DNA from: Brachybacterium sp. FME24
Lineage (GTDB): Bacteria; Actinomycetota; Actinomycetes; Actinomycetales; Dermabacteraceae
Reading direction: 5' to 3'
Length of the DNA: 64,000 bases
Assembly (NCBI RefSeq): GCF_014897705.1
Contig: NZ_JABUXV010000010.1
Span: 124,001-188,000, forward strand
This document shows positions 49,888 through 59,062 of the stretch, in pieces. A program made the position numbers and the translations under genes. The first letter of the stretch is position 1; every line of letters starts with the position of its first letter. Below the pieces are notes generated by a model. The model was not told where the DNA came from. It ran no database searches and saw nothing but the letters and a program-made list of their open reading frames with translations.

Positions 49888-50967
49888 TTACGGGGCGGGG
49901 TCGAAGCGCAGGATGCGATCATCCGCGTCGGCCGGATTCCCGCGACCATCGGTGTTGTTGGTGAGCACCCACAGCGAGCCGTCCGGAGCAGTCACCACGT
50001 CGCGCAGCCGCCCCACCTCACCGACCAGCAGCTGTGTCGACGAGCTCAGGTCCTCCAGCGGCGCCACCCACAACCGCGCGCCCCGGAGGTTGGCGACGTA
50101 GAGGCGCCCGCCTGCGATCGCGATGCCGCTGGGACTCGCCTCGGCGGGAGACCACTGCTGCACCGGATCGAGGTATTCCTCCTGGTCGGCGATGCCTTCG
50201 ACCTCGGGCCAGCCGTAGTTGCCGCCGGGTTCGATGACGTTCAGCTCGTCCCAGGTGTCCTGGCCGAACTCGCTGGCGTACATGGTGCCGTCCTGCCCCC
50301 AGGCGATCCCCTGCGGGTTGCGATGCCCGTAGCTGTACACGAGCGAGTCGGGCAGGGGGTTGTCCTCCGGCACGTCCCCGTCCGGCGTCATCCGCAGGAT
50401 CTTCCCCGAGAGCGCGCCGGTGTCCTGGGCGCTGTCGCGGTCCGTGGCGTCGCCGACGGTCGCGTACAGCATCTCGTCGGGTCCGACGGCGAGGCGGCCT
50501 CCGTTGTGGACCCCGGCCGACGGGATGGCGTCGAGGAGAATCGAGGGGTCGCCCAGGCTGATCGCGCCCGGTGATCCCGTCAGCGGTCGGCGCTCGATCC
50601 GGTTCCCGTCGGCCGCGGTGAAGTAGGTGAACAGGTCCCCGTCGTGCGCGACGATGCCGAGCAGTCCTCCCTCTCCCCCGGCGACGACTCCGTCGATCAC
50701 GCCGACCTCGCGCGCGGTCCCGTCGGGGGCGAGCTCGAGGATGCGCGCGGAGTCGCGTTCGCTGACCAGCGCCGTCTCCCCGTGGAAGGTGATCGACCAG
50801 GGCGCGTCGAGCCCGATGGTGAGGATCTCGGCCCCGTCGGGTCCGGACGATTCCGAGCCCGCGACATCATCGGGCCCAGGCCCGTCCGGGGAGTCGGAGC
50901 AGGAAGCGAGGAGGCCTCCAGCGGCGAGGACGCCGCTCAGCGCGGTGAATCGTCGACGAGTGATCAC
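49888..50967 (-). CDS. Exported GSDH-type (PQQ-dependent) sugar dehydrogenase lipoprotein
   Basis: 359 residues. The N-terminus has a twin-arginine signal ending in a lipobox (TRRRFTALSGVLAAG then LLASC), so the protein is a TAT lipoprotein. The six-bladed propeller of the glucose/sorbosone dehydrogenase family is shown by GGEGGLLGIVAHD, HNGGRLAVGPDEMLYATVGDA, YSYGHRNPQGIAW and PGGNYGWPEVEG. Members oxidise aldoses with PQQ, although PQQ synthesis genes are not in this window. GTG 50967 follows AGGGGG at 7 bp. It is convergent with the sulfatase. Confidence 0.88.
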   Translation of the reverse strand: MITRRRFTALSGVLAAGGLLASCSDSPDGPGPDDVAGSESSGPDGAEILTIGLDAPWSITFHGETALVSERDSARILELAPDGTAREVGVIDGVVAGGEGGLLGIVAHDGDLFTYFTAADGNRIERRPLTGSPGAISLGDPSILLDAIPSAGVHNGGRLAVGPDEMLYATVGDATDRDSAQDTGALSGKILRMTPDGDVPEDNPLPDSLVYSYGHRNPQGIAWGQDGTMYASEFGQDTWDELNVIEPGGNYGWPEVEGIADQEEYLDPVQQWSPAEASPSGIAIAGGRLYVANLRGARLWVAPLEDLSSSTQLLVGEVGRLRDVVTAPDGSLWVLTNNTDGRGNPADADDRILRFDPAP

Positions 50968-51243
50968 GGCAGTCCCCCTTGATCGGAGCGGGCCACGTCC
51001 CGTCCGTCCGACAACGGTAGCCCGCGCCTCGGAGATGTTGGATCCAGCCCAGCGGGCGCCCGGTCCGTGTCCGGACCGGTTCGGGGCGCTGCCTCTGCCA
51101 CCCCTCGCACGCTGCCCGGGCGCCCGCTCTTCACCTGCGGCGCCGGCCGGGCACACTGACGGGCCACGCCAGCGGTGAGTCGCCCCCGCCGCGTCGTGGC
51201 CATGGGGCATGGTGGATGCTCCACGGCCAGGAGAGGAACCACC

Positions 51244-52005
51244 ATGAGATGCGCACTGGTCACGGGAGCATCCCGTGGGATCGGGCGGGCCACGGCGATC
51301 GCGCTGAGCGAGCGCGGGGAACGGGTGGCCGTCCATTACGGCGCCGATGCCGCCTCGGCGCAGGAGACCCTGGCTCAGCTCCACGGCGAGGGCCATGTGC
51401 TGGTCGGCGGGGACCTGTCCGATCCTGACACCGCCCGTCGAATCGTCCAGGAGGCTGAGAGCGCACTCGGGCAGATCGACATCCTCGTCAACAATGCCGG
51501 GATCGCGCCCGGTGGAAGCACCGATCACCGCGTGGACGAGACCGACTACGACACCTGGCAGCAGCGGTGGACCCGGATGATCGACGTGGACCTCACCGCG
51601 CCGGCGAACCTCACGTATCTGGTCTCCCGCTCCCTCATCGCCCGGCAGGCACCGGGCGTCATCGTGAACGTCGGCTCCCGGGGCGCCTTCCGCGGAGAAC
51701 CTGATGCCCCCGCCTATGGAGCGGCGAAGGCAGGGCTGCACGCGTTCGGCCAGTCGATGGCGCTCGCACTGGCGCCCCACGACATCGCTGTCGCCTCGGT
51801 GGCTCCCGGGTTCATCGGCACGGAGCGTCAGCAGAACAAGCTCGACGGGGAGGCCGGTGACGGCTTGCGCGCGCAGAGCCCCTTCGGCAGGGTCGGGACC
51901 GCGCAGGAGGTCGCCGCGGCGATCCTCTATCTCACCTCACCGCAGGCGCAGTGGGCGTCCGGGGCGATCCTCGACCTGAATGGAGCGTCGCACCTGCGGA
52001 CCTGA
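51244..52005 (+). CDS. Short-chain dehydrogenase/reductase (FabG-like)
   Basis: 253 residues of classical SDR type: TGASRGIGRATAIAL, NNAGIAPGG, catalytic Ser in VNVGSRGAF, YGAAKAG for Tyr/Lys and a C-terminal SGAILDLNGASHLRT. The substrate is not evident; oxoacyl or sugar-alcohol substrates are both possible. CAGGAGAGGAA precedes ATG 51244 at about 5 bp. The single gene lies between the GSDH-like lipoprotein and glpP. Confidence 0.88.
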   Translation: MRCALVTGASRGIGRATAIALSERGERVAVHYGADAASAQETLAQLHGEGHVLVGGDLSDPDTARRIVQEAESALGQIDILVNNAGIAPGGSTDHRVDETDYDTWQQRWTRMIDVDLTAPANLTYLVSRSLIARQAPGVIVNVGSRGAFRGEPDAPAYGAAKAGLHAFGQSMALALAPHDIAVASVAPGFIGTERQQNKLDGEAGDGLRAQSPFGRVGTAQEVAAAILYLTSPQAQWASGAILDLNGASHLRT

Positions 52006-52194
52006 GGCGGCGGCAGGAGCAGTGCCGCCCTCCCGGCACAGCTGGACTCGGACCAGCAATGGTCCGGTAGCGTTCGATGGCGCGACGTCACTCGCCTCGG
52101 GGCAGGGGCGCCGATCGACGGCCGGCGCCGCTCGGTCTCGCATAGCCCGAACCGGTCGCACACCCCAAGCGTGTCAACCCCAGGAGGAACAGCC

Positions 52195-52782
52195 GTGGAT
52201 CGAGCGGGCAGTACGCGTGAGGCGACGGTCCTCGAATCGTTGCAGTCCGACCCCGTCATCGCCAGTGTCAAGGACGAGAAAGCATTGCTCGCTGCGCTCC
52301 GTTCCGAGCACGAGGTCCTCTTCCTTCTCTACGGAAGCCTGCTCGACATCGAGCAGACAGTGGAGAGATGCAAGACCGCCGGGAAGATCGTGCTGGTGAA
52401 CCTGGACTTCATCGACGGCCTGTCCTCGCAGGATGCTGCGGTGGACTGGCTGACCTCCCATACCGGCGCAGATGGGGTCCTCTCCTCCAAACCGAGCGTC
52501 GTGCGCGCGGCCCGCCGAGCCGGACTGGCCGCCGTGCAACGGTATTTTCTGGTCGACTCGATCTCGTACCACCAGCTGGCACGGGTCCTCAAGCAGGGCG
52601 ATCCCCACTTCGTGGAGATCCTTCCCGGCTGCGTGCCTCGCGTGATCGAGTGGCTGCGGGCCGACTTCTCGACGCCGTTGATCGCAGGCGGCCTGGTCTG
52701 CGAGCGCAGCGACGTGATCGCAGCGCTCGGTGCCGGCGCTCTGGCCGTGGCGACCTCGGACCAGCTGGTCTGGGATATGTGA
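52195..52782 (+). CDS. glpP: GlpP family antiterminator
   Basis: 195 residues of the GlpP family, with the TIM-barrel-like segments LVNLDFIDGLSSQDAAVDWL, DGVLSSKPSVVRAARRAG, FVEILPGCVPRVIEWL and IAGGLVCERSD. In Bacillus, GlpP bound to glycerol-3-phosphate prevents termination in the glpFK and glpD leaders. GTG 52195 has AGGAGG 8 bp upstream. A strong terminator follows in the leader of the next operon, so this protein very likely controls it. The effector need not be glycerol-3-phosphate. Confidence 0.9.
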   Translation: MDRAGSTREATVLESLQSDPVIASVKDEKALLAALRSEHEVLFLLYGSLLDIEQTVERCKTAGKIVLVNLDFIDGLSSQDAAVDWLTSHTGADGVLSSKPSVVRAARRAGLAAVQRYFLVDSISYHQLARVLKQGDPHFVEILPGCVPRVIEWLRADFSTPLIAGGLVCERSDVIAALGAGALAVATSDQLVWDM

Positions 52783-52880
52783 CCGCAGCGTGAGAGCGGG
52801 CAGGCCGCCCAGCATGCGCGCCCGGGCGAGACGCCCGATCCAGCCCACGATATGAGCGGGTGGACACCGCGAGCACACCG

Positions 52881-52908
52881 TTGGTAAGGTCCGACAAAAC
52901 TTCATAAC
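52881..52908 (+). promoter_or_regulatory. Promoter of the MFS-SDR-oxidase-kinase operon
   Basis: TTGGTA (52881-52886) and CATAAC (52903-52908) are spaced by 16 bp. Transcription would start near 52915, at a small hairpin (CCGGG / CCCGG, 52910-52924), about 30 nt before the terminator. Confidence 0.5.
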
Positions 52909-52941
52909 TCCGGGTTCTTCCCGGACGTCACGACAGAGACC

Positions 52942-52998
52942 AAGAGATCAGTGGCGTCACTCCCTTCGGGGGGTGACTGCTTGCTGATCTCTTTTTCT
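52942..52998 (+). terminator. Leader terminator, probable GlpP-controlled attenuator
   Basis: AAGAGATCAG (52942-52951) pairs perfectly with CTGATCTCTT (52984-52993), ending in a T-run (52992-52996). Inside is a 9-bp stem capped by a TTCG tetraloop (52956-52977). It lies between the promoter and ATG 53085 of the operon and immediately downstream of glpP, the expected place for a GlpP-dependent attenuator. It is one of the clearest intrinsic terminators in the window. Confidence 0.85.
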
Positions 52999-53084
52999 AT
53001 GCCCGAAAACGTTCCGCCGCCTCCCGAACCTGCTGCGGCAGTCCCCCGGAGCTCCCGGCCCTCAATCCACGAAGGAGTGGTTCC

Positions 53085-54368
53085 ATGACTCGAATGCGGA
53101 GGTCAGTCAGCTTCCTCCTCCTGGCGATGACCGGTGGCGTCATCTTCCAGGTCGCCTATCTGCGTTTCCTGTTCCTCAGCGACGGCGCCGAAGCGCTGGG
53201 GCTCTCCTTGCAGGAGTACGGCACCGTCACATCGGTGTTCGGCGCTACCGCCGTCGTCATGTACTTCGTCGGGGGCTGGTTCGCCGACAGGTTCTCCCCG
53301 AAACTGCTCATCGTCATTGCGATGGCCGGTACCGGAGTGCTGGACCTGTACGTCGCCACCGCACCGGGGTACTGGGCGGTGCTCATCGTGCACGTCCTCT
53401 TCGCGGTGCTCGGGATGGGCCTGTACTGGTCGGCGCTGGTGAAGTCGATCAGTCTGCTCGGGGGCGAGGGCGAGCAGGGGCGCCTGTTCGGCTTCCTGGA
53501 AGGGATCCGCGGGCTGACGACGACGGTCATCGGACTCGTCGGCTCGGCGATCGTCGCGCAGGCCGTCGTGGCGAGCACCGGCGTGGCCACCTTGATCCGC
53601 ATCTACGGGGTGCTCGCACTGGTGCTCGCGATCCTCGTGTACTTCATCGTCCACCAGGGGAAGGACGAACTGGACAAGGCGGAGCGCCAATCGGTCGGGT
53701 TCCGACAGCTGCTGCAGGCGGCCACGAACAAGTACACCTGGCTCATCGGCGGCACCGTGATGATGATGTATTCCTTCTACACCCTGATGGGATACCTGTC
53801 GCCGCTGCTGCAGGACGGCTTCGGGGTCGCAGCAGGCATGATCGGCGTCATCGGCGTCATCCGCACCTACGTCTTCCAGTTCATCGCTGGCCCCGTCGGC
53901 GGTGTGCTGGTGGACAAATACTTCCGCTCCACCCCGAGATTCCTCCGCCTGACCTTCGTGATCGTGGGCCTCACCGCCGTCGGCTATCTCCTCCTGCCTC
54001 GGCAAGCGGGCCTGCTATGGATCGCCGTGGCGCTGATGGTCATCATGAGCCTGGCCGTCTTCGCCGCCCGCGGCGTGTTCTGGGCTTCCGTCGGGGAGCT
54101 CGGCATCCCCGTCGCGCAGCGAGGCGGCGTGATCGGTCTCGCCTCTGGTCTCGCGTATCTGCCCGACGCCTTCCTCCCCGCTGTCGCCTCCTGGTGGATC
54201 GGCGACCCGTCCAACGGTGTTCCCACGCAGGGCGGCGGGTTCTCGGCGATGTTCATCGTCCTCATCATCGCTGCCGTGATCGGCATGGTCCTGTGCACGG
54301 TGACGATGCGCGTCCACGCCCGCGAGCGCTCCACCTCCCAGCCCGAACCTGCACCCACCCCCGCCTGA
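53085..54368 (+). CDS. MFS transporter of the GlpP-linked operon
   Basis: 427 residues, about 12 transmembrane helices, with motif-A-like GWFADRFSPKLLIV between helices 2 and 3 and a long polar central loop (HQGKDELDKAERQS). It would import the carbon source handled by the downstream enzymes. The family is a glycerol-3-phosphate/sugar-acid-like MFS branch, but no substrate motif is decisive. GAAGGAG precedes the ATG at 7 bp. First gene of the operon behind the attenuator. Confidence 0.88.
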   Translation: MTRMRRSVSFLLLAMTGGVIFQVAYLRFLFLSDGAEALGLSLQEYGTVTSVFGATAVVMYFVGGWFADRFSPKLLIVIAMAGTGVLDLYVATAPGYWAVLIVHVLFAVLGMGLYWSALVKSISLLGGEGEQGRLFGFLEGIRGLTTTVIGLVGSAIVAQAVVASTGVATLIRIYGVLALVLAILVYFIVHQGKDELDKAERQSVGFRQLLQAATNKYTWLIGGTVMMMYSFYTLMGYLSPLLQDGFGVAAGMIGVIGVIRTYVFQFIAGPVGGVLVDKYFRSTPRFLRLTFVIVGLTAVGYLLLPRQAGLLWIAVALMVIMSLAVFAARGVFWASVGELGIPVAQRGGVIGLASGLAYLPDAFLPAVASWWIGDPSNGVPTQGGGFSAMFIVLIIAAVIGMVLCTVTMRVHARERSTSQPEPAPTPA

Positions 54369-54441
54369 CCTCATCTCGCCGTTCTCGCTCCCCGCGACGA
54401 AACGCCCTCCCTCCGAACCGCCTCACCTCAGGAGCATGACC

Positions 54442-55218
54442 ATGGACATCACCGACTTCTCACTCGACCACTTCTCCCTGCAGGGAAAGGTCGCCGTGGT
54501 CACCGGAGGCAACTCCGGTCTCGGCCAGGCATTCGCCCTCGCCCTCGCGAAGGCCGGGGCCGACATCCTGGTCCCGAGCATCGTCGACGACGACGGGACC
54601 ACACGCAGTCTCATCGAGGCGACCGGGCGTCGCTACGAGTTCCTCGAGATCGACATCACGGCCCACGGATCACCGGCCCGTGTCATCGCACAGGCCCTCG
54701 AGTCTCTGGGCGGGCTGGACGTGATCGTGAACTCGGCCGGCATGTCGAAGCTCGGATCCGTCCAGGAGTTCGACCGCGAGAAGTGGGATCCGATGGTGGA
54801 GCTGAACCTCACGGCACCCTTCGCGCTCTCGCAGGCGGCGGTCGAGCACTTCATCGCGCAGGGCTCCGGGAAGATCATCAACATCGCCTCGCTCTTCGCC
54901 TTCCTCGGGGGCCAGTCCTCCCCCGCCTACGCCGCGACGAAGCACGGCATCGTCGGATTCACGAAGGCGTACAGCGATGAGCTGGCCCAGCACGGGATCC
55001 AGGTCAATGCGATCGCACCCGGCTACTTCGCGACCGCGCTGACCGCGACGACCCGCGCGGATCCGGAGGCCAGCCGTCGCATCCTCGAGCACATCCCGGC
55101 CGGCCGATGGGGAGAGGTCGCCGACCTCATGGGAGCAGCCGTGTTCCTTGCGTCCCGGGCCTCCGACTACGTCAATGGACACGTCCTGACCGTCGACGGC
55201 GGCTACCTCGTCCGCTGA
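54442..55218 (+). CDS. SDR, gluconate/polyol dehydrogenase-like
   Basis: 258 residues. The SDR motifs are TGGNSGLGQAFAL, NSAGMSK, IASLFAF with Ser, YAATK and a C-terminal NGHVLTVDGGYLV, resembling 2-deoxygluconate (KduD) or gluconate 5-dehydrogenases. GGAG is 7 bp before ATG 54442; ATG 54436 sits too close to it. It is the second gene of the operon, about 70 bp after the transporter gene, and would oxidise or reduce the imported compound. Confidence 0.85.
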   Translation: MDITDFSLDHFSLQGKVAVVTGGNSGLGQAFALALAKAGADILVPSIVDDDGTTRSLIEATGRRYEFLEIDITAHGSPARVIAQALESLGGLDVIVNSAGMSKLGSVQEFDREKWDPMVELNLTAPFALSQAAVEHFIAQGSGKIINIASLFAFLGGQSSPAYAATKHGIVGFTKAYSDELAQHGIQVNAIAPGYFATALTATTRADPEASRRILEHIPAGRWGEVADLMGAAVFLASRASDYVNGHVLTVDGGYLVR

Positions 55219-55333
55219 CGATCCCGCCCGTCGTCCATCCCGCCGCCGGCTCGACCCGCAACCGGCCCTGATACCCCCACCACACCACCACACCACCACA
55301 AGCACGAACCATCGTGAGAGGACCCTCCGCACC

Positions 55334-56866
55334 ATGATCGATTCACGTTCCCCCCTGACCCGCAGCCAGATCCTCGACCAGCTCCACTCGATCCTGAACC
55401 CCGGGCAGATCGAGACCGACGAGAGCGCCCTCCAGGAATCCAGCGTCGACCGCTTCAAGAAGTATCAGTCGGCGCACGGGATCTTCACCGCGCCCCTGCC
55501 GGTCGCGATCGTCTACGCCACCTCCACGGCGGATGTCGCCGCGGTGCTCGCGTTCGCCGACGAGAACCTCGTCAACATCGTGCCGCGCAGCGGACGCACC
55601 GGCACCGAGGGCGGCCTGGAGACCAGCGTCGCCGACACGATCGTGCTGGACGTCTCCCGCATGAATCAGGTGCTCTCCATCGACCCGGAGAACATGCAGG
55701 TCACCGTGGAGGCGGGGGTGACGTTGCAGACCCTGGAGGATCAGCTGCGCGAGCAGGGTCTGACCACGGGGCACTCCCCTCAGTCCAAGCCGTTGGCGCA
55801 GTACGGCGGCCTCGTGTCCACGCGCAGCATCGGCCAGTTCTCCACGCTGTACGGCGCGATCGAGGACATGGTCGTGGGCCTGGAGACCGTCTTCCCCGGT
55901 GGCCGGGTCTCCCGGATCAAGGCGGTCCCCCGGCGCGCGGCCGGCCCGGACATCCGCCACATCGTGATCGGCAACGAAGGGGCTCTCTCGGTGATCACCG
56001 AGGTCACCCTCAAGGTGTTCCGCTTCTACCCGGAGAACAACGAGTTCCACGGCGCACTGGTCGATGACATGCGCACCGGCATCGCCATCCTTCGCGAAGT
56101 GATCACCAACGGCTTCCGCCCCTCGGTGGCTCGCCTGTATTCCCCGGAGGATGCCAACCAGCATTTCTCCCACTTCAGCCAGGGCAAGTGCGTCGTCGTC
56201 CTGGTTGCGGAAGGGCCCGAGAGTCTTGTACGCGCCACCAGCGAGGAGATCACCCGGGTCGTCGAGCAGCATGAGCACGACACGGTCGATCCGACACTCA
56301 TCGAGGCCTGGTTCGACAATCTGAACTGGGGGCCGGAGAAGATCGAGGCCGAGAAGGCCGCGATGCTCGACTCCCAGCATCTGGGCTACACCACGGAGGT
56401 CTCCGCCGACTGGTCCCAGGTCGCGGACCTCTATGACGCCGTCATCCGTCGTATTCGCGAGGAGTACCCGCACGTCGATGACCTGACCATGCTCGGCGGC
56501 CACTCCTCGCACAGCTACCAGACCGGGACCAACATGTACTTCGTGTACGACTACCGGATCGACGCCTCCCCCGAGCAGGAGATCGAGAAGTACCACGTCC
56601 CGCTCAACGCGATCATCGTCGAGGAGGCGCTGCGGCACGGTGGTTCGATGGTGCATCATCACGGGATCGGCAAGTACCGCACCCCCTGGACCGAGCAGGA
56701 GCACGGCAGCGCCTACCCGGTGCTCGCCGCCCTCAAGGAGACCTTCGACCCGAACGGGATCATGAACAAGGGAACAGTCTTCCCCGCGGACGGTGCGATC
56801 CAGCCGGCCGCCGCGCAGCCGCAGCATCACCAGCGCGATGGCGGCAGCGAGGGCTCCGCCTCATGA
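55334..56866 (+). CDS. FAD-binding oxidase, alkyl-DHAP synthase-like
   Basis: 510 residues of the PCMH/VAO flavoprotein superfamily. The FAD-binding N-domain contains VPRSGRTGTEGGLE and GQFSTLYGAIEDMVVGLE. The C-terminal domain carries the His-rich HHHGIGKYR, which is characteristic of alkylglycerone-phosphate synthases and D-lactate/glycolate-type oxidases. The overall layout is closest to the AGPS group. In this operon it may oxidise a 2-hydroxy acid or act on a glycerone-phosphate ether. GAGAGGA precedes the ATG. Its end overlaps the kinase start (ATGA). Confidence 0.85.
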   Translation: MIDSRSPLTRSQILDQLHSILNPGQIETDESALQESSVDRFKKYQSAHGIFTAPLPVAIVYATSTADVAAVLAFADENLVNIVPRSGRTGTEGGLETSVADTIVLDVSRMNQVLSIDPENMQVTVEAGVTLQTLEDQLREQGLTTGHSPQSKPLAQYGGLVSTRSIGQFSTLYGAIEDMVVGLETVFPGGRVSRIKAVPRRAAGPDIRHIVIGNEGALSVITEVTLKVFRFYPENNEFHGALVDDMRTGIAILREVITNGFRPSVARLYSPEDANQHFSHFSQGKCVVVLVAEGPESLVRATSEEITRVVEQHEHDTVDPTLIEAWFDNLNWGPEKIEAEKAAMLDSQHLGYTTEVSADWSQVADLYDAVIRRIREEYPHVDDLTMLGGHSSHSYQTGTNMYFVYDYRIDASPEQEIEKYHVPLNAIIVEEALRHGGSMVHHHGIGKYRTPWTEQEHGSAYPVLAALKETFDPNGIMNKGTVFPADGAIQPAAAQPQHHQRDGGSEGSAS

Positions 56867-58290
56867 CGAGGTATGTGATCGGGATCGACAACGGGTCGCA
56901 GTCCTCCAAGGTCACCGTCTACGACGAGCACGGCCGCACCTGTGCCGTGGGCCGGGTCCCCCTCCCCGCCAACCACACCCCTCGCCCGGGTGTGGTCGAG
57001 TACCCCGATGATGTCCTCTGGGAGTCGATCTCCGAGGCCTGCCGGTTGGCCATGGACGATTTCGACGGGGACCCTCGAGCAATCGCCGGGATCGGCCTGT
57101 GCACGATCCGGTTCTGCCGGGCAGTGCTGCGCGCCGACGGGTCGCTCGCGCAGCCCGTGCAGAGCTGGATGGACGAACGGGTGGGCCGCCCGTACCGCGC
57201 GGAGTCCACCGACGCCGCCTACGTCACGACCTCCTCGGGATACATCACTCACCGTCTGACCGGGAACTTCACGGACACCGTGGCGAACTATCAGGGCATG
57301 TGGCCCATCGATGCCGCGGCCTGGTCCTGGTCTTCGGACGAGCAGGCCTATCAGCGCACCGGTATGGCGCGCAGCATGCTGTTCGACCTGGTCATGCCGG
57401 GCGAGGTCCTCGGGAATCTGACGGCGGGCGCCGCTGCGGCCACCGGGCTGCCCGAGGGGCTGCCCGTGGTCGCCACCGCGAACGATAAAGCGGTCGAAGC
57501 GCTCGGTGCCGGGCTGCAGGATCCGCGGTCCCTGCTGCTGTCGCTCGGCACCTACATCGCCGGGATGTCCGTGGGCGACGCGGGCAGGGCCGATTCGACG
57601 TCGTTCTGGACGAACTTCGGCTCGGAACCGGGGAAGCACCTGTACGAGAGTGGCGGGATCCGCCGCGGGATGTGGACGGTGAGCTGGTTCCGCGATCTGC
57701 TCGGGGAGGGAACCGTGCGCGAGGCCGAAGCACGCGGGGACACCGTGGAGGAGATGCTGGGGCGCGAAGCCCTCGACGTACCGGCTGGTTCCGACGGGCT
57801 GCTGACCGTGCCCGACTGGCTCGCCCCCAGCGAGGCTCCTGCCCGCCGGGGCAGCATTCTGGGATTCGACGGGCGCCAGGGCAGAGCGCACATGTTCCGG
57901 TCGATCCTCGAAGGCATCGCCCTGACCATGAAGGAGCGCACCGACGACATGGCGGACGAGCTCGGCACCACGTTCGAGCGCGTGGTCGTCACCGGTGGCG
58001 GGGCCGCTTCGGATCTGATGACCCAGATCCTCGCGGACGTCTTCGACCTCGAGTGCCTCCGACTGGACGGGGGCAGCTCTGCCGGGCGCGGCGCGGCGAT
58101 CTGCGCCGCCGTCGCCACCGGCCTCGTCCCGAGCTTCCAGGAGGGAGTGGCGCGTTTCGCCGTCGTGACGGACCGGACCGTCCCGATCCCCGGGAACACG
58201 GCGACCTATCAGCAGCTCCTCGCGGTGTACCGGGACGTGCGACCCGTGACGGACGAGATCTACCGGCGAACTCGGGAGGCTGTGGGGTAG
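56863..58290 (+). CDS. FGGY family carbohydrate kinase
   Basis: 475 residues with the FGGY kinase N-domain (IGIDNGSQSSKVTVYDEHG), hinge and C-domain ATP motif VVTGGGAASDLMTQILADVF. Glycerol, xylulose and ribulose kinases belong here. WMDERVGRPY and DKAVEALGAGLQDP are family positions. Substrate specificity is not evident, but coupling to the oxidase and control by GlpP suggest a glycerol-like polyol or its keto form. ATG overlaps the oxidase stop. Confidence 0.9.
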   Translation: MTRYVIGIDNGSQSSKVTVYDEHGRTCAVGRVPLPANHTPRPGVVEYPDDVLWESISEACRLAMDDFDGDPRAIAGIGLCTIRFCRAVLRADGSLAQPVQSWMDERVGRPYRAESTDAAYVTTSSGYITHRLTGNFTDTVANYQGMWPIDAAAWSWSSDEQAYQRTGMARSMLFDLVMPGEVLGNLTAGAAAATGLPEGLPVVATANDKAVEALGAGLQDPRSLLLSLGTYIAGMSVGDAGRADSTSFWTNFGSEPGKHLYESGGIRRGMWTVSWFRDLLGEGTVREAEARGDTVEEMLGREALDVPAGSDGLLTVPDWLAPSEAPARRGSILGFDGRQGRAHMFRSILEGIALTMKERTDDMADELGTTFERVVVTGGGAASDLMTQILADVFDLECLRLDGGSSAGRGAAICAAVATGLVPSFQEGVARFAVVTDRTVPIPGNTATYQQLLAVYRDVRPVTDEIYRRTREAVG

Positions 58291-58332
58291 CGGGCAGCTC
58301 CCCCGGGCCAGTTCCGCAGTCCCGCTGTCCAC

Positions 58333-58338
58333 GACAAT
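58333..58338 (+). promoter_or_regulatory. -10 element for leaderless transcript
   Basis: GACAAT ends 6 bp before ATG 58345 of the DUF421 gene; no ribosome binding site is visible. Confidence 0.4.
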
Positions 58339-58344
58339 GGATGC

Positions 58345-58914
58345 ATGATCGACTGGAACATCGTGTGGCAGGACTACCTCGGCATCACCTGGAGCGGGGC
58401 GCTGGGTGTCGTGATCTCCGCGGTCGTGCTGTACCTGTTCTTCTCCCTGCTCGTGCATGTCGCGGGCCCGCGTCTGATGGCCAACCCCACCGTCGGCAGT
58501 TTCGTGGTGCTCGCCGTGATCGGCGGTGTCGCCGCTCGGGCGACGCTCGGCGAGGCCCCGACCATGCTGGCTGCGCTGATCGTGCTGAACACACTGATGA
58601 TCCTGGACTGGCTGGTGGGGACGATGCGGCGGACTCTGCGACCGTTCCCTCGCCGTGCTCGTCGCCGCTCGACCGTTGTCATGGTCGGTGGGCAGACGGT
58701 CGCCCGTGCCCTGCACCGGCGTCGTCTGTCCGAACGCGACCTGCTGAACCGGTTGCGGATCAGCGGGGTGCTGGATCTGCGGCAGGTGGAGCTGGTGATC
58801 CTCGAGGACCGTGGCAGCCTCACCGTGGTGCGGCAGGGATCGGCGATCGATGCGGCGCTGGTGGAGGATGTCGACGGACGTGAGGCGATCCCGGATCGAC
58901 TTCTGGCGGTGTGA
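58345..58914 (+). CDS. DUF421 membrane protein (YetF-like)
   Basis: 189 residues. Three membrane helices occupy about residues 15-95, followed by the cytoplasmic DUF421 domain (RRSTVVMVGGQTVARAL, RRLSERDLLNRLRISGVLDLRQVELVILEDRG). YetF-type proteins are widespread in Gram-positives, often stress linked, without a proven activity. The spacer between the kinase stop and this ATG is 54 bp, but its own -10 box suggests independent transcription. Confidence 0.87.
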   Translation: MIDWNIVWQDYLGITWSGALGVVISAVVLYLFFSLLVHVAGPRLMANPTVGSFVVLAVIGGVAARATLGEAPTMLAALIVLNTLMILDWLVGTMRRTLRPFPRRARRRSTVVMVGGQTVARALHRRRLSERDLLNRLRISGVLDLRQVELVILEDRGSLTVVRQGSAIDAALVEDVDGREAIPDRLLAV

Positions 58915-59062
58915 CCGAGAACCGTGAGCTCGTGCCGATCTCGGCGCAGGTCGGTGAGGGTGCCCTCCAGCCCGTCGACGGCCTGCGTCGTGAACCCCGT
59001 GGAGCCGGAGGCCTCGGCCCTCATCGTGGGGCCGGCAGCTGGGCGCAGCAGCGGCGCCCCGC

